From Chaenocephalus aceratus (taxonomy: Eukaryota > Chordata > Actinopteri > Perciformes > Channichthyidae): DNA of 64,000 nt. The notes beneath the pieces were generated by a model. It was given only the letters and a program-made list of their open reading frames with translations, searched no databases and was not told the DNA's origin. Below, piece after piece: positions 11,401 to 24,118 of the stretch (its first letter is position 1; each line of letters begins with the position of its first letter). The stretch covers positions 17,796,103-17,860,102 of the forward strand of contig CM043797.1 in assembly GCA_023974075.1 (NCBI GenBank), read 5' to 3'. Position numbers and translations under genes: made by a program.

Positions 11401-14400
11401 GGGTTGTTCAGCAGAGTGATTATTGTTGCATATTTAAACCTTTTGTTCAGGTTCTAATTACAAGCCACAGGGATTCAATCAGGTGCAACCCACAAGCTGC
11501 GAGATCCTCTATTTAAAATGGAATATGTTTGGAAATGAGGAGAATTTGCTGTTGAATACTGCTAATGTTACCATGTTACACAGTTGAAGGCATGCAAAGA
11601 CGGTGGCCTCTCTTCGTTTTGGGAAATGTTCAAAATCCCATAGAATATGTATGTTGCACAACAATTGGATTCACAAAACCTAAAAACATAGTACAAGTAA
11701 ATATTCAAAATACACCATTAGTGACTTTATAGTAAATTATAGAAAGAAAAGTCATCACTAACTACTTATACAGATAGTCAACTAAATGTCAATCATGTTT
11801 GTTATTAATTTAACACGTAACAGTTCCATAGTACCACAAACTACATTCTTCAAAATGATCATACAGTTTAAGTTGCATCTCTTAAAACTGAACATCATAA
11901 CCTTCATGACGGTAGGATATTATTAAGCTAAGTGTACTTAATAAAGGGTCTTCTGCGTGTAATTAGCATGTTTTTTGAACTATTGATCAAACAAAACAAG
12001 CCGTTACAGGAGGTGGGATGGATAATTGCAGCCCTATTCACTGTTAATTTTCTATAAAGAATACATTATTTGCACTTGAAGCTGTTAATCAGTTGGTGCT
12101 ATTTCTAGAGGATCTCCTCCACTTTCAGCCTGTCAGCTGGCATTCTGCAACATCCATCATCAATCCTCACTGTGATGGATCCATCACTAAATCAACTATA
12201 AAGAGTTTGTTCCCCCCGAGCACAGTGAATGACATGTGTGTTTCCAAGTTCCCTCTTTCCAAGGTCCTTATTTCATCTCTGCTAACTGGTAGCTTGTCAG
12301 AGGGGATCCAGGCAATTGACACGGGCCGAGACCCTCTCACCTGACCCCTGAACTTCAGAGTACACTTATAAAGGGAGAGCGTTTTTGAACTAACATCACC
12401 AAGCTGCTGTGTACAAGACAGACATCAGTATATAATGGGTTTTCAATGGTTTTAATTGCATATGGCTAAACACCAGGTTTACTGTTGCAGAGCAATCAAA
12501 ATATTACATTTGCATAGTCATTAATCGAAATCTCCGTTTCTTTCAGGGTAATCCGAGACCACGGGCTGATCAACCTGCGCAAATTCCAGAGTAAGTGCCA
12601 CTGTGAAACTTACACGGGCTCGGCTGCGCCAGTATTCATAGCAACTCAGCGAGGCATCTGATATCAAGCAGCCAAATTGCTGCTGAGGGTTTCTAGGGAT
12701 GCATGCAAACAGCTTTGGTGTAATAACAACCTCTATGGCCCCTCGGATGGCTGAAGTGTGGCAACAGTGTTTGTGATCAGGGCTGCGAATAGTCTGTTGG
12801 CCAGAGTGTGCCACAGCATAATTGCTTCTCTGCAAGTAGATCCCCGTACGATGAGCGATGCTGCCATAATGACTGAAATGCAGGGGGCTGGGTTTATTGA
12901 TCCACCTGCCACAGGTTGGATTTCAGCGAGCTCTGTAATGTTATTCTTTGCATCTCTTGGGTTTTTGCATCAGAGGTCAGACAGACGGCGAGAGGTTGTT
13001 TTTTTCTTTCTTTTTTACTATGACCGACCACCCATCCCATCGTTTTATCTCCACGTGTTGCTCTGTGAAATTGTCTGCGGTTTGGAAGTTGAAGAGTTCT
13101 CCCCACATCCTTTATTTATGTATCCTCAAGCCTGCAGTTAGACCGGCTCCTTTTCCCCTCCCTCCATTCCCTTATCGCCCGAGTCTTTTTAGACAAAAAG
13201 AACTCAAAGTAGCTTTAGAGCTGCAGACTCGTTGTCATGGAGACTGTCAAAGACCGTGTGTCTCTACGGTGTGCGTCTGTGTGTGTGTGTTCATGTGTGT
13301 GTCACATGCCATAATGGAGGCAGTATCCAAGCCCCGGAGGCTCACAGTGTCATGTCTCAGGGAGTGCAGGAGGCAGACTGACCAGCGTTGTTGTTTCAGG
13401 GCAGCAGTCCGTCTGAAGTCCTGTAAAGGGTTGTTGCATTAAAATGTTCAAGACAGTTTTTTTTAGTGTGGTCACTGGTTAGTGAAGGAGTGTAACCAGA
13501 GGTCCAGTGCTAATGTCTCTTGGTGAGAACATTGACTGTGTCTCCACTGTTTTGTTAAAGTGCATAACTTCACCTGTTTAGCATGAGGAACTTCACCCAG
13601 CTGCTCATTAGCACTTACATGCAGAAGCCTGATGAACTTACAGACACACACACAAACACAAACACACATAAACACACACTCCTCATACCTCTGGCTTCTG
13701 CACTTGTCTGTTACTCAGCAACACGAGCAATGCTTTGAGACAAACGCAACATGCTCTTGAGAGTGAGCTAAGTGGTGGGGAATACACAACTGCTGAGCAA
13801 ATATCAGGGATATTGTTGCTCTATCTGAGGTTTTAAAATATTTTTCTTATTCAGCTTTTGTAACTAGGGTATCATTTTGTAAAAGAAAGGAAAATAAATC
13901 TACAATGAATTATACATTCTGGCTCTGATTAACACTTAGCTAAAATGGCTGCTATTACTGATGAAATGTGAATCTCTGCTCCCTGTTTGGATGTTGGACA
14001 AATTGTAAAACATTCATGACTAGATATCGAGGTAAAACATTACCCGTAAGCCCCACAGAGTCAAACAGTGGTGCTTTCAGAGATACAATTCTGAAGCTGA
14101 GCCGATGACATGGCTAAAGATTCTTAGTATTTTTAAAAAAGAAGTTGCAGAGGATTGCATGTTTTTGCTGTGTTGGGCTGACTTGTGCGTAATCGTCAAG
14201 CCCTCTGTGTTGTTGCTAGCAGTTTGATGCTAAGACCAATAGCACATAGTTAGGAGATGTCGTTAATGGGAAACATAAAGAGAAAAGGTGGATTTTTATT
14301 TAATGTATCTATTATATCTTTGTTCGTGTCTTCTGTCCACTCACTTCTCTACTCCTCTCTCTTCCAGTGCTGGAGCGATGTTACCCAAAGGAAGTGCAGG

Positions 14401-17400
14401 AGCTGTACGATGTCATGAGACGCTTTGCCAGAGTGGTTGGGCCGATTGAACATGACAAATTCATTGAGAGTCATGCATGTTAGTATCTGCCCGAGTACAG
14501 ATGAATAGTTTCTGGGAGTCAGTCACAGAGAATTCATTTAACCACTTCTTTCCAGCTGCCTCAACTCTACTGACGATTGAGGCTTCAAATGATGTTGTTT
14601 TTATTTTTGTGGGAAGGCAATGTCAGACTACTTCCTTCTCTTTTACAAATGAAAATCCAACAAGAAGAGTACTAAGATAAGATGTCCTACTTTTCATACA
14701 CACTCCAAATGCTGTAAAATGTATTATCTCTTCGATTTACACACGGCATCGATTGCACGTCTGTCCGTCCTGGGAGAGGGATCCCTCCTCTGTTGCTCTC
14801 CCTGAGGTTTCTCCCATTTTTTTCCCTTTAAACTGTGGGTTTTCTCTGGAAGTTTTTCCTTGTACGATGTGAGGGTCTAACGACAGAGGGTGTCGTTTTT
14901 CTCATACTGATATTCTAAACAATCTGTGCTGTTGTATTTGCTGTAAAGTGTCTCTACTGTAGGCTATTTTTATTATATGTAAAGCACTTTGGCTCGACCA
15001 AAAATCGTTTATAAATGTGCTATATAAATAAAACTTGATTTGATTTGAAAAGAGGGCTTTTACCTTTGGGGAAATACTCTCATTGTTAGAAGTGGTATCA
15101 ATCTCTTTATCTAAATAATACCCTAAATCCAAAGCAAATGATCACATTACCCCACACTGTCAAGGTTTTTATTTTAAATGTATCTATAATATTCCTTCTT
15201 CTCCTTTTCCTTTCAGTGGAGTTTGACTTGAGGAGAGAGATCCGCAGGCTGAAGGAGTACAGGAAGGCAGGAATCAAGTCTTTCTGCAGTGAGTCTGTTT
15301 TTCATTCCTCCATCAGTTACAACATAAAAGATGCAAATTACGTTTCCATTTGAGCTGAAGTTTTTAATTTGAGTTTGGCTTTAAATGTGATGTTTTAATT
15401 ATTATTTATAGCAGCATCACATTGTATAATTATTAGGAATTTATAATGTTTCGCTAGTTTGCGGAAGCTTTGCACAGATTGAAACTGATTATTGTATTTC
15501 TATTTATCTAGTTTGTGTCAGAAACGCTTAGAATTCCTGGCATAGGCATATATTAGGCCTAACTTTTTAATAAAAAAGTAGAGTAGTCTAACCTGTCTAA
15601 ACTCCCCATCATCACTTTCAGAGGGTGCACAAACCTGTGATCTTTAACAACCAAGTTACCTTAAATAGCCACCACAACCGAAATGTTATATCACCCAGAC
15701 TTTTTATTAAATGGCAGACTGCAAAACTATGTTGTACACCATAAATTGATGAGTCATGTTTCAGATTATGACACGGCAGTCCTACTTTTTAGGGGCTGCA
15801 GTGGAAAACAAAGTAGAAAAATACCTTTTATCAAAATGAGTTGTCAAGATGAAGCCTGAAGTGGAAATGAGACATTGGTCCCTACCCTGAACAAACTTTG
15901 TTTAAAGTTCCGCTCTCATGAAGTCTCTACTGACCTCTCTCTGTGTTTCCAACTCTCAGGCGCCAAGGTGTATGAGCGGGCGAAGCGTCTGCGTGAGGAG
16001 GAGCGGAGGAAGCGGACCATGCTGTGTGACGTGCTGCAGTACATCCAGGATGGCAGAGCCTGCCAGCAGTGGCTCAGCAAACAGGCAGCAATGTGAGACT
16101 TCCTGCTTGTTATCCAGTGTGTAACAGGAGGGCTGCTGAAGAGTCGCTGACCTCCGTCATTACACTCAGCACAGGCGAGCTGAGACGAATACGGCAGTCA
16201 TGCATGTTACTGTGCACTTTAGTCTCAGTCTCTTCGGTATTTTTAGTCATTTTAATGTGACGCTGCTCACAAAGTATTTTCTGTGTGTGATATCCAGGAT
16301 CCTTTAATCATCGACGTGAAAGAAAATCTTGAATGAGATATATATAGACATTTGTATTCATTGGGATAAACCCCTTGAGATGCACCATCTCGTTTTCAAG
16401 GGGGTCCCGACAATAGCAACAACTTACAGACATACATAAACAAAAAGACAAAATATGACACACAAGACAAACCACATAGTAACCACATAGTAAAATTCAA
16501 GCAATGCATACAATCATTACAATTTGAGAGACAGTCAAGCAAATCAGTTTCATCAATATCAGTTTCATTAATAACAAGTACAGACCAGTTGAAAGTGAGA
16601 TGATAATGCGTGTTTAAACATACCCAATGATGCAAGAGATCTAATAGCAGCAGGTAAAGTATTCCAGTCTGTTGGGGCTTTGAAAATGAACGCTCTTCTG
16701 CCAATCATTTTTTTTGCAGAGGGGACAGAGAAATAAATCTGAACAGAATGTCTAACTTGATGATTTGGCGAGTAGGGTACAAAATACTGCTTTTAAATAA
16801 GGGAGTTAGTTAAGATAAATGCATTTAAATATCAGCTGAAGCCAATGCGTGTGTCTTCTTACATTTAAAGAAGGCCATTTAAGTTGGTTATACATTGTGC
16901 AGTGATGTGTACGAAAAGGACAACCAAGAACAAATCTGCATAGGCTATGTTGAGTGGAGCAAGATCTGATTTATGTGCATTTTGGTAGACAACATCACAA
17001 TAGTCCATAATCGGAAGAATAAGTTGAGAAGCAATTCTCTTTCGGACACTGAGCATAAAACAATTGCGAGAGCGGTGTAAAACACCGATTCCGTAATTGA
17101 TATTACAGTACATGCTTTATATGTAGTTTAGATGAAGGTTGAGAGTCTAGCCATACACCAAGATATTTAAAGCTATCAACTTTATGCAGGGAAGTGCCAT
17201 CCTTACATGTTATTACTACATTAGGTTTGGATTTGAGCTTCTGCCTGGTACCAAAGACCATGGTATAAGATTTTGTTTTGTTAAGCAGTAGTTTATTGTG
17301 TGATAGCCAGTCCTGTAAGATATTAAAATCCGATTGAAGAGAGATCTGAATTTGTGAAAAATCAGATTTGGATGTAATATGACAGTGTCATCAGCATAAA

Positions 17401-20061
17401 GGTGAGTACAACAATTCATGAGACAAGACGATAAATCATTTGTAAATAGAAAACAGAAGTGGGCCCAGAGTTGATCCTTGGGGTACACCCTTTTGTTGGA
17501 TCAACAGGTCAGACTGTTTTCCATTAACAACCACACATTGCTTTCTACTGTGAAGGTACGATTTAAACCATAACACTGTATTATTACAAAGGCCAATGCC
17601 GTGAAGTTTATCCAAGAGCAGATATCGATCAACGAAATCAAAGGCTTTTGTCAAGTCAATAAAAATGGCACCTGTGAGTTCACCATCATCTGCGGCAGAG
17701 TACAAGTCATTCGTAAATGTAAGTAGGGCAGTTGTTGTGGATTGATTAGGCCTAAACCAGATTGAACCGGAGATAAAATATTATAATTATTGAGATAATG
17801 TGACTGTTAATTATAAATTATTTTCTCCAAAACTTTGGAAATAGAACAGATTATAGAGATTGGTCTATAATTATTTGTATCAAGTAAATCACCACCTTTA
17901 TGCTGATGCGTGCACATTTCCAAATAGTCGGCAACTCACAGGTGGACAAAGACAGTTTGAAGAAATCAGCAAAGATGATTCATTTCTTTTGGATGATGAT
18001 CCCAGTGAGGTTAAAGAATAGTGGACAAAGCCCAGGAGTAATAGTGTTGGACTTGCGTGTATATTTGTGTGTATAAATAGTTGCAGAGATGCTAACACTT
18101 TTCTTTTTCATTACAGAGATGCTGGCATCACTCCAGCTGTCACAACAATCACAGTGTCAGGTACAGAGCTTATCTCCTCCTCCCCCTCTGTTCTCCCTCC
18201 TCTCTGTCTCCTTGGCACGGCCCCAGGCACAGTCACATTTAATGCACACGCTTCTCCAGAAATACACTCGAGAAATAGGCCCCTGCATGCTTATTTATCT
18301 TGCTGTTTTTACCCTTTAAATTAGCTCCCTTTCCTTAACCTCTAGAGCAAAAATGTGACGCAGACTCCCACGCTGCTATATTCACACAATATGAAACACA
18401 CTGAATAAACAGACTAAATATTTGTTTCCCTGTCCCCTCCCAGCAAAGGAATTGACTGCATTTTGTCCGCCTGCTATTATTTGTAATGTGGACCAACACT
18501 AGGGTGCTACAAGCCTGTTTGACTGTTGTTGAATGTCTCCTCCACAGCAACAGGTAGGCGGAGCGCCCCCCCTCTGAACCTGACTGGACTGCCGGGAACA
18601 GAGAAACTTGATGAGCGGGAGAAAGAGGTACAGATCTGTCTTATCTGAGTCCAAAGGGTCTTAAAAAATTACTTCATTATGCTGACGTCTTATAACTTTT
18701 TCCACAACATCTAAAAAGCAAAAACTGTACCTACCAGCCAAAATGGCACTAAATGTATTCCAGTATCACATATGCATTTATGATAATTACATAATAATAG
18801 GTGGAGACGTGTTAAACAGTGTGTTTAGCTAGAACCCAGTCAGCTTTTAATTGAGAATTCTCGTCTCTTTAACACAGTAGTGCCGGTAGGATTTACACTG
18901 GAGAGATTGCACTGTACCAGCTAGGCTAAGAGTCCAAAGACAAGCCAGCAGCTCTGTAAGGCTGTAGTTGTTTGAAAATCATGCTGATTTGAGGCAGTTG
19001 TTGTTCACCATCTTAGCACATCAGACCTGCTTGTGGTGCTTAATTATAAGTCAGAGGATTATGAAAGTTGGTAGGATTAATTCTTATGGGAACTTCAATA
19101 ATAACAATATCACGACAAAACTTCATTACGGTCCATTTATTTGTTGTTGAGTTTTCAGTCTTGACCAAAACTGTGTACTGTATTGACGCTTCCACTCGCC
19201 TGTCCATATGTCTTGAACTGGATGTAATTGTCAGTTGCAGACATTGCTATACTACCTCTATACGACTGGAGTTTCAGACACTGATCTGACAAGCTCCTTG
19301 TTTTTAATATACTGAGGCCTTAAAGGGGACCTATCATGCAAAATGCACTTTTGTATGTCTTTTATACATGAATATGTGTCCCCGGTGTGTCAGGGAACTC
19401 ACCAAGTGTCACAACCCTCTCTCTTTTCCTCCATAACCAAATCTCTAAAAACGGGGCTGCAAAAGGATCTGATACAGATTTGAATTTTCCTGACGTCAGA
19501 AAAGGGGTGCTCCGCCTATATGGTCAACTCTCCACCTATCAGGGGAATGGGGGGTTGGGCCACGAACGTGTCCGTTCACACGAGACTGCTCGAAAGCGCT
19601 GGAGACGCTGTAGTACATATGCCAGGCCTGTAAGTGGCGCTGTAGTCACAGAATCAGACCAGACTTGGAATAGAGCAAATAGAGCGAAATGAGGCATGGC
19701 TAAAATGCATGATCTGTTTGGTATTTTGAAAAAAAACCTTCACAAACATGTTTTATATAGGTATGGCCCTACAATATATTTTTCAAATATAGCATGATAG
19801 GTCCACTTTAAATAAGAAATTGTATTTGTTTTTAAATGTACCTCACTGACCCTTGTATGTGTGTTGTGCTTGTAGTTATGCCAGGTGGTGCGGCTGGTGC
19901 CGGGGGCTTACCTGGAATACAAGCAGGCTCTGCTGAATGAGTGCAGACGGCAGGGGGGGCTGCGGCTGGCTCAGGCCCGCGCGCTCATCAAGATCGATGT
20001 GAACAAGACTCGTAAAATCTATGATTTCCTAATCAAGGAGGGCTACATCACTAAGGCCTAA
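8430..20061 (+). CDS. tada2a: Transcriptional adaptor 2A (ADA2a), 15 coding exons
   Basis: Adaptor subunit of GCN5/PCAF histone acetyltransferase complexes (ATAC in animals), acting in the nucleus. Coding exons: 8430-8454, 8921-9024, 9106-9165, 9255-9346, 9778-9935, 10516-10604, 10832-10904, 11005-11068, 12547-12590, 14368-14478, 15217-15288, 15960-16092, 18117-18160, 18548-18627, 19876-20061. All junctions are GT-AG and phases agree throughout. The joined frame is 1335 nt, giving 444 residues, close to the 443 of human TADA2A. Visible domains: a ZZ-type zinc finger from about residue 16 (CRGC and KCAEC cysteine pairs), a SANT domain at about 71-121 (GWSAQEE...FGNWQDVA...HYMKNF), a central part with ARADFMEEFDNYAEWDL and DIYHSRLKERQRRKK, and a C-terminal SWIRM domain over the last 90 residues ending EGYITKA. 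The start is the only ATG giving the family N terminus (MDRL); the first coding exon holds just 8 codons plus one base. Identity recalled from the family, not searched. Confidence 0.97.
14745..15048 (+). mobile_element. 3' end of a teleost LINE (L2/Rex-type) in a tada2a intron
   Basis: A 5'-truncated LINE tail on the plus strand in the intron between 14478 and 15217: a CTCCCTGAGGTTTCTCCC block, the GGAAGTTTTTCCTTGTACGA block, AAAGCACTTTGGCTCGACC, then CTATATAAATAAAACTTGAT ending in a short TTGAT repeat. This layout is familiar from abundant fish LINE 3' ends. No coding sequence remains. Confidence 0.7.
16345..18045 (-). mobile_element. Degenerate LINE with reverse transcriptase remnants (Rex1/CR1-like) in a tada2a intron
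   Basis: Minus-strand reverse-transcriptase pieces lie in order: AADDGELTGAIFIDLTKAFD, WFKSYLHSRKQCVVVNG, GVPQGSTLGPLLFSIY (about 17470-17705), LYADDTVILHP (about 17370-17410) and SQLILPIMDYCDVVYQNA (about 16980-17040). Frames are broken between blocks, so it is dead. The 3' end near 16345-16420 has the ACCCCCTTGAAAACGAGATG motif typical of Rex1/Babar-type tails. It fills most of the intron between tada2a exons 16092 and 18117 and is antisense to the gene. The clade is a judgement from motifs. Confidence 0.8.
19324..19807. mobile_element. MITE copy 1, TTAA-flanked, in the last tada2a intron
   Basis: Terminal inverted repeats AGGGGACCTATCATGC (left) and the inverse of AGTGGACCTATCATGC (right, ending ATAGGTCCACT) match at 15 of 16 positions. 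Both ends are bounded by TTAA (19320-19323 and 19808-19811). The TTAA target is that of piggyBac-superfamily transposons. No transposase frame is present. Confidence 0.75.
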
Positions 20062-20573
20062 GAGAGTAGGATTTGACCACAGGAGATGGGATTGTGGTTA
20101 GTATTTTATTGTTTTTATTTTAACTTTGTAAGCCCGTGTTTTGAAAGAAGTTTGGATTGTTGCTGCTCCTTTGATATTTTGTAACATGTGTAAGATCTGT
20201 TTGTGTTTTTGAGTCTAAAATCTATTAAAATTGTATTCTTTGTATAATTGTCTGTCAGAAAAACAGGGGCTCATATAACAATGAGGATGTATTAATTTCT
20301 CCTGTCTTAAAATGTTTATGAATTAAATGTGTATCTTGACGGTCGAGCTTACAGTGAAGAGACATGAAGACTTAAGTCAGTGCTTAACTATACAAGCAAA
20401 AACATAAAACTGTGTCTACCGGCTGACATTTCAACATATACGTTGGATAACATTTCTAATAATTCATTGATTATTAACTTGACTTATCTGAATTGATTGG
20501 ATCCGTTCATTCAATAAAATGTGTATTGAACTCAAAAACTGCTCATAAACTAAATGTATATATAAAAAATAAA
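20062..20573 (+). other. tada2a: tada2a 3' UTR with candidate poly(A) signals
   Basis: After the TAA at 20059-20061 the sequence turns AT-rich. Candidate poly(A) signals are ATTAAA at 20224-20229 and AATAAA at 20513-20518 and 20568-20573. Which is used cannot be told from sequence. Confidence 0.55.
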
Positions 20574-21471
20574 GCATCTTTTTTATTTTTTTTATTCTGT
20601 CCTTGGAGCTAAAACAAATGCTTATTTTGAGAAGCTTAGTAGAAAATTACAAACCTGAAAATGAACTATCATGGATTCCTGTCTATGAATGACCTCTGTG
20701 CCTTCCAGATGATGAATAATATGGATATTTTTTTGTGGAGTCATAAAATTCAGTCTCCTGCATGCTTTTTGATTGATGCTCCACAGCACCATGACTGTAA
20801 GGGGCCTCAGTGACCCGGTCCTTTCTGTGGACGTGTTTTGCCGGGTGTGTCGAGGCAGAGCTGAGATGATCTAACAGCGGCAGGAGGCCACCAGTCCCGA
20901 GAGGCTAATCTGAGCAGAGAGCAGTCCACTAACAGCCTGATTATAACGGCAGGTTCAACCTTTGAATATAAGGGCAGCTGGGGAGGCTGAAATGCAGGGA
21001 TGGGATCTGGATTTTAGAGGGTGTGAAGGAGGAGAAATTCAGATGTACTTTTTTCTTTTTTACCCCTACTTGTGTCTTATCAAATCAAAGCTCCACAACA
21101 AACGAGAAGCAGCAGAGTTACTGCTTTCCCTTTTGCTCATTTCACAGGAAACAGTTTGCCTCACGTCACACTTGACATCTTTACCCTGAGACTCGGCTCC
21201 AGCAACCTACAGTAGGCTTTGATCTATCCTCTCCATCTTTATTTTCAGTTTAAAGCTTGAGCTTTCAGGGCTGCAGAAAGTGGCAGCCTGTGTGCAGCCT
21301 GCTGTAAAATGACATGAACAAATGTAATCTGCATTTTATGGATTCAAAAGTGACACACATCTATCAGAACAATCTGCACTGACTGAGAAGTGGTCCGTAT
21401 ATCACTGACGACAGGCTTTCGCACAGTTGAAGCAGGGCCACAGTCAATTCCCCCAATTTCCCATAAAATAA

Positions 21472-21612
21472 GATGGACGTTTATTAATCCCTGTGGGGAA
21501 ATTCAAACAGCAACAGGGTAAGGGTGAAAAACAGGACAGCACAGATTCATACAGATTAATAAAATCCAAAATAAAAATAAGAATACAAATAAAAGTGAGC
21601 ATATCTAATTCC
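21472..21612. repeat. Dispersed teleost repeat (TTTATTAATCCC family)
   Basis: The segment has the motif GACGTTTATTAATCCCTGTG followed by GGGAAATTC, widespread in fish genomes, then an A-rich run. Non-coding; recognised from the motif only. Confidence 0.45.
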
Positions 21613-21906
21613 CCAATGGTTATAAACAATCTAGCAGGTGCTATATAACATTTAAAAAATCATAATCGCCTGACATAATTGTGTGACGTCCCAGTAGACT
21701 GACCGCAACGACATATTTTCACATTAGTTGCTATGGATGAGGGTTTGTTATAGTCATGTTGCATTTGACATCACATTCCTTGCTTAATCAGAGGTGATTG
21801 AACCCAGCGGCAGTTTGCAATTACACTTTTGTTAACAAGTATTGCTCAAGCACCCTTGCATGCGATTTATAAAAGTTTCCAAATTAAGTCTGCCTTTTAC
21901 AGTTAA

Positions 21907-22403
21907 AGGGGACCTATCATGCAAAATGCACTTTTGTACATCTTTTATACATGAATATGTGTCCCCGGTGTTCCAGGGAACTCACCAAGTGTCAGAAAAC
22001 ACAACCCTCTCTCTTTTCCTCCATACCCAAATCTCTAAAAACGGGGCTGATACAGACTGATACAGATTTGAAATTGTTCTGACGTCAGAAACGGGGTGCT
22101 CCGCCTATATGGTCAACTCTCCACCTATCAGGGGAATGAGAGGTTGCGTGGCATGGCAACAGCATGGTAACATGATGCTCGTGCCACGCCCCCCTCCTTT
22201 GCAGGGGGGCGTGGTCAGCTGCAGCTCAATTGCCACAGAATCAGCCCTTGTGAAGACAGGGCTGGAATAGAGCAAATAGAGCTAAATGAGGCATGGCTAA
22301 AATGCATGATCTGTTTGGTATTTTGAAAAAAAACTTCACAGACATGTTTTATATAGGTATGGCCCTACTATATAATATTCAAATATAGCATGATAGGTCC
22401 ACT
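21907..22403. mobile_element. MITE copy 2, same family, TTAA-flanked
   Basis: It has the same termini as the copy at 19324 and again TTAA on both sides (21903-21906 and 22404-22407). Outer sequences are nearly identical, but the central part differs and includes a perfect 12-bp-arm hairpin (CCACGCCCCCCT at 22184-22195 with its inverse at 22203-22214). Confidence 0.75.
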
Positions 22404-23732
22404 TTAAGTTAATGTTTCTTTGATATTTTATTTCAAGTTATACGTCTATTTTGGATTATTACATATATATATTGTTACACCTGCTCAGTTTATCTTGCCT
22501 TATTCCCATTGAGGCCAAGTTGAGCTAAGAGTTATAATAGTCTTGACAGCTTTATTTATGTCTCCAAGGACGTGTATGTCTCTGTCTGTGACTGTCTCCT
22601 CTGACTCAAAGAGGCTGATGTGAATGTAGACGATGAGGTGATCAAGTCACAAACAAATTGTTTTGTTTCTTTCCGTTAACCGCCAAGTGGGAAATAAGTA
22701 TTTTTGTGTTTCTCTTAGTATCCTAAGATACTGTTATGTTTGACTGTGAAAAAAAAAAAATTATTATGAAGGGCTATCTATTTCTATTTTTTTTTTTTTT
22801 TTTTAGAAAGGGGCAGGTCATATAAGATTTTTTTCTTCTCCCTGCTCCTTTTCGCTCAATGGTGTGTTTGTAGACTGACATGTTTTGTTGGCAATTATTG
22901 TACATTGGGTTTTGCGTCATGAAAATGAAATTAGCCTTCTTTTATGCTGCACTTATCGCATTTATTCAACATACAGAATGTGTTACATCAGGCTGAGCAG
23001 ACTCCTCACCTGTTACCCGACACACGCTGTGTCATTGCCCTCTCTCGTCACTGTGCTGTCTGTGCTGTAGTGGCAGGAGAGCAGATGTTGGTGTCACCGC
23101 TCTGCATGTGTGCAGAGATGCAACATCTCTCAACCCACCCACACAATCTGCCTCTCAGACGCTGTCTCCTCTTTGCCTCCTGCTCTCATCTGGTCTCAGC
23201 CTCCCTGTGAAGGTAAATTGATGCTGACTTCCTTTCAGAGGGAACTTGTTGTACGATGTATGATCTCATAAGCCTCACATATAGAGAGAGGAGAGAAACA
23301 CACCAAGTTTGAAAGCCTGTATCCTTGCTGTGCTATTTCAAAAACTCAAAACACATTTCACAAGTAAGATAGATAATTAAGATCATATAAATGAACAATA
23401 TTCTGTATCAGGATTAATTATTTTACATAATTTCAAGATAAGTGATGTTTCTAAGGTTAGGGTTATGTTGTTTATCTATTCATATGGAGCACATATTCTT
23501 TTTTTATCTGCATGTTGTTGTTTTGTAGGAGGAATTCAAGAGTTATGTATCCACAAACAATAATGCTTTAAAAGTGATTTAAGAACAGGAAGCCCTATTG
23601 TCCTAAATAGCCTACCATTCTGCTTTTGACTTTAAAATAGGGAGCAAAAGTCTTTAGAAGTATTTGTTGTTGTTTTTATCATTAACATTGGTGTGTGCTT
23701 TTTGTGGTTTTTCGTTTGGATTTGCAAGCTTA

Positions 23733-24118
23733 AAGGTAGGGTATAGGTAATTCACTTCAGAAACACTTTTTGTTATGTTCCATGGAATGCTCTTAACATC
23801 CCGATAACAATGAATAAATTAAATGCTTTGTCAATAAATATATACAAAGATTTCATCTGTGGAAGCCGTGGCGCTGTAAAAAGCGAGTCCAATGATCTGC
23901 CCGGCCCGCGGCAGATAATTGGATGGCCTACCTGCCTGTCAGCCTTCCATCTCGTGCACAAGCTTATCTCGTGCCCTCATTGGTCATGTGCGCCTTCGTG
24001 TGTTTGGAGGAGGGGCTCTGTAAGGAAGTCTGAAGGAAGGGGAAGATTTTCTTCGGTTGTGTACTGTCAAATTCTAGCATACTCGAGCTGTTTTCTCCAT
24101 TCTTACCTACCCTACCTT
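23733..24118. mobile_element. MITE with TA target duplication
   Basis: Inverted ends AAGGTAGGGTATAGGTAA (left) and CTTACCTACCCTACCTT (right) face each other across about 390 bases and are flanked by TA (23731-23732 and 24119-24120). The interior is GC-richer (CCCGGCCCGCGG) and non-coding. TA duplications are typical of Tc1/mariner-type elements. Confidence 0.65.
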
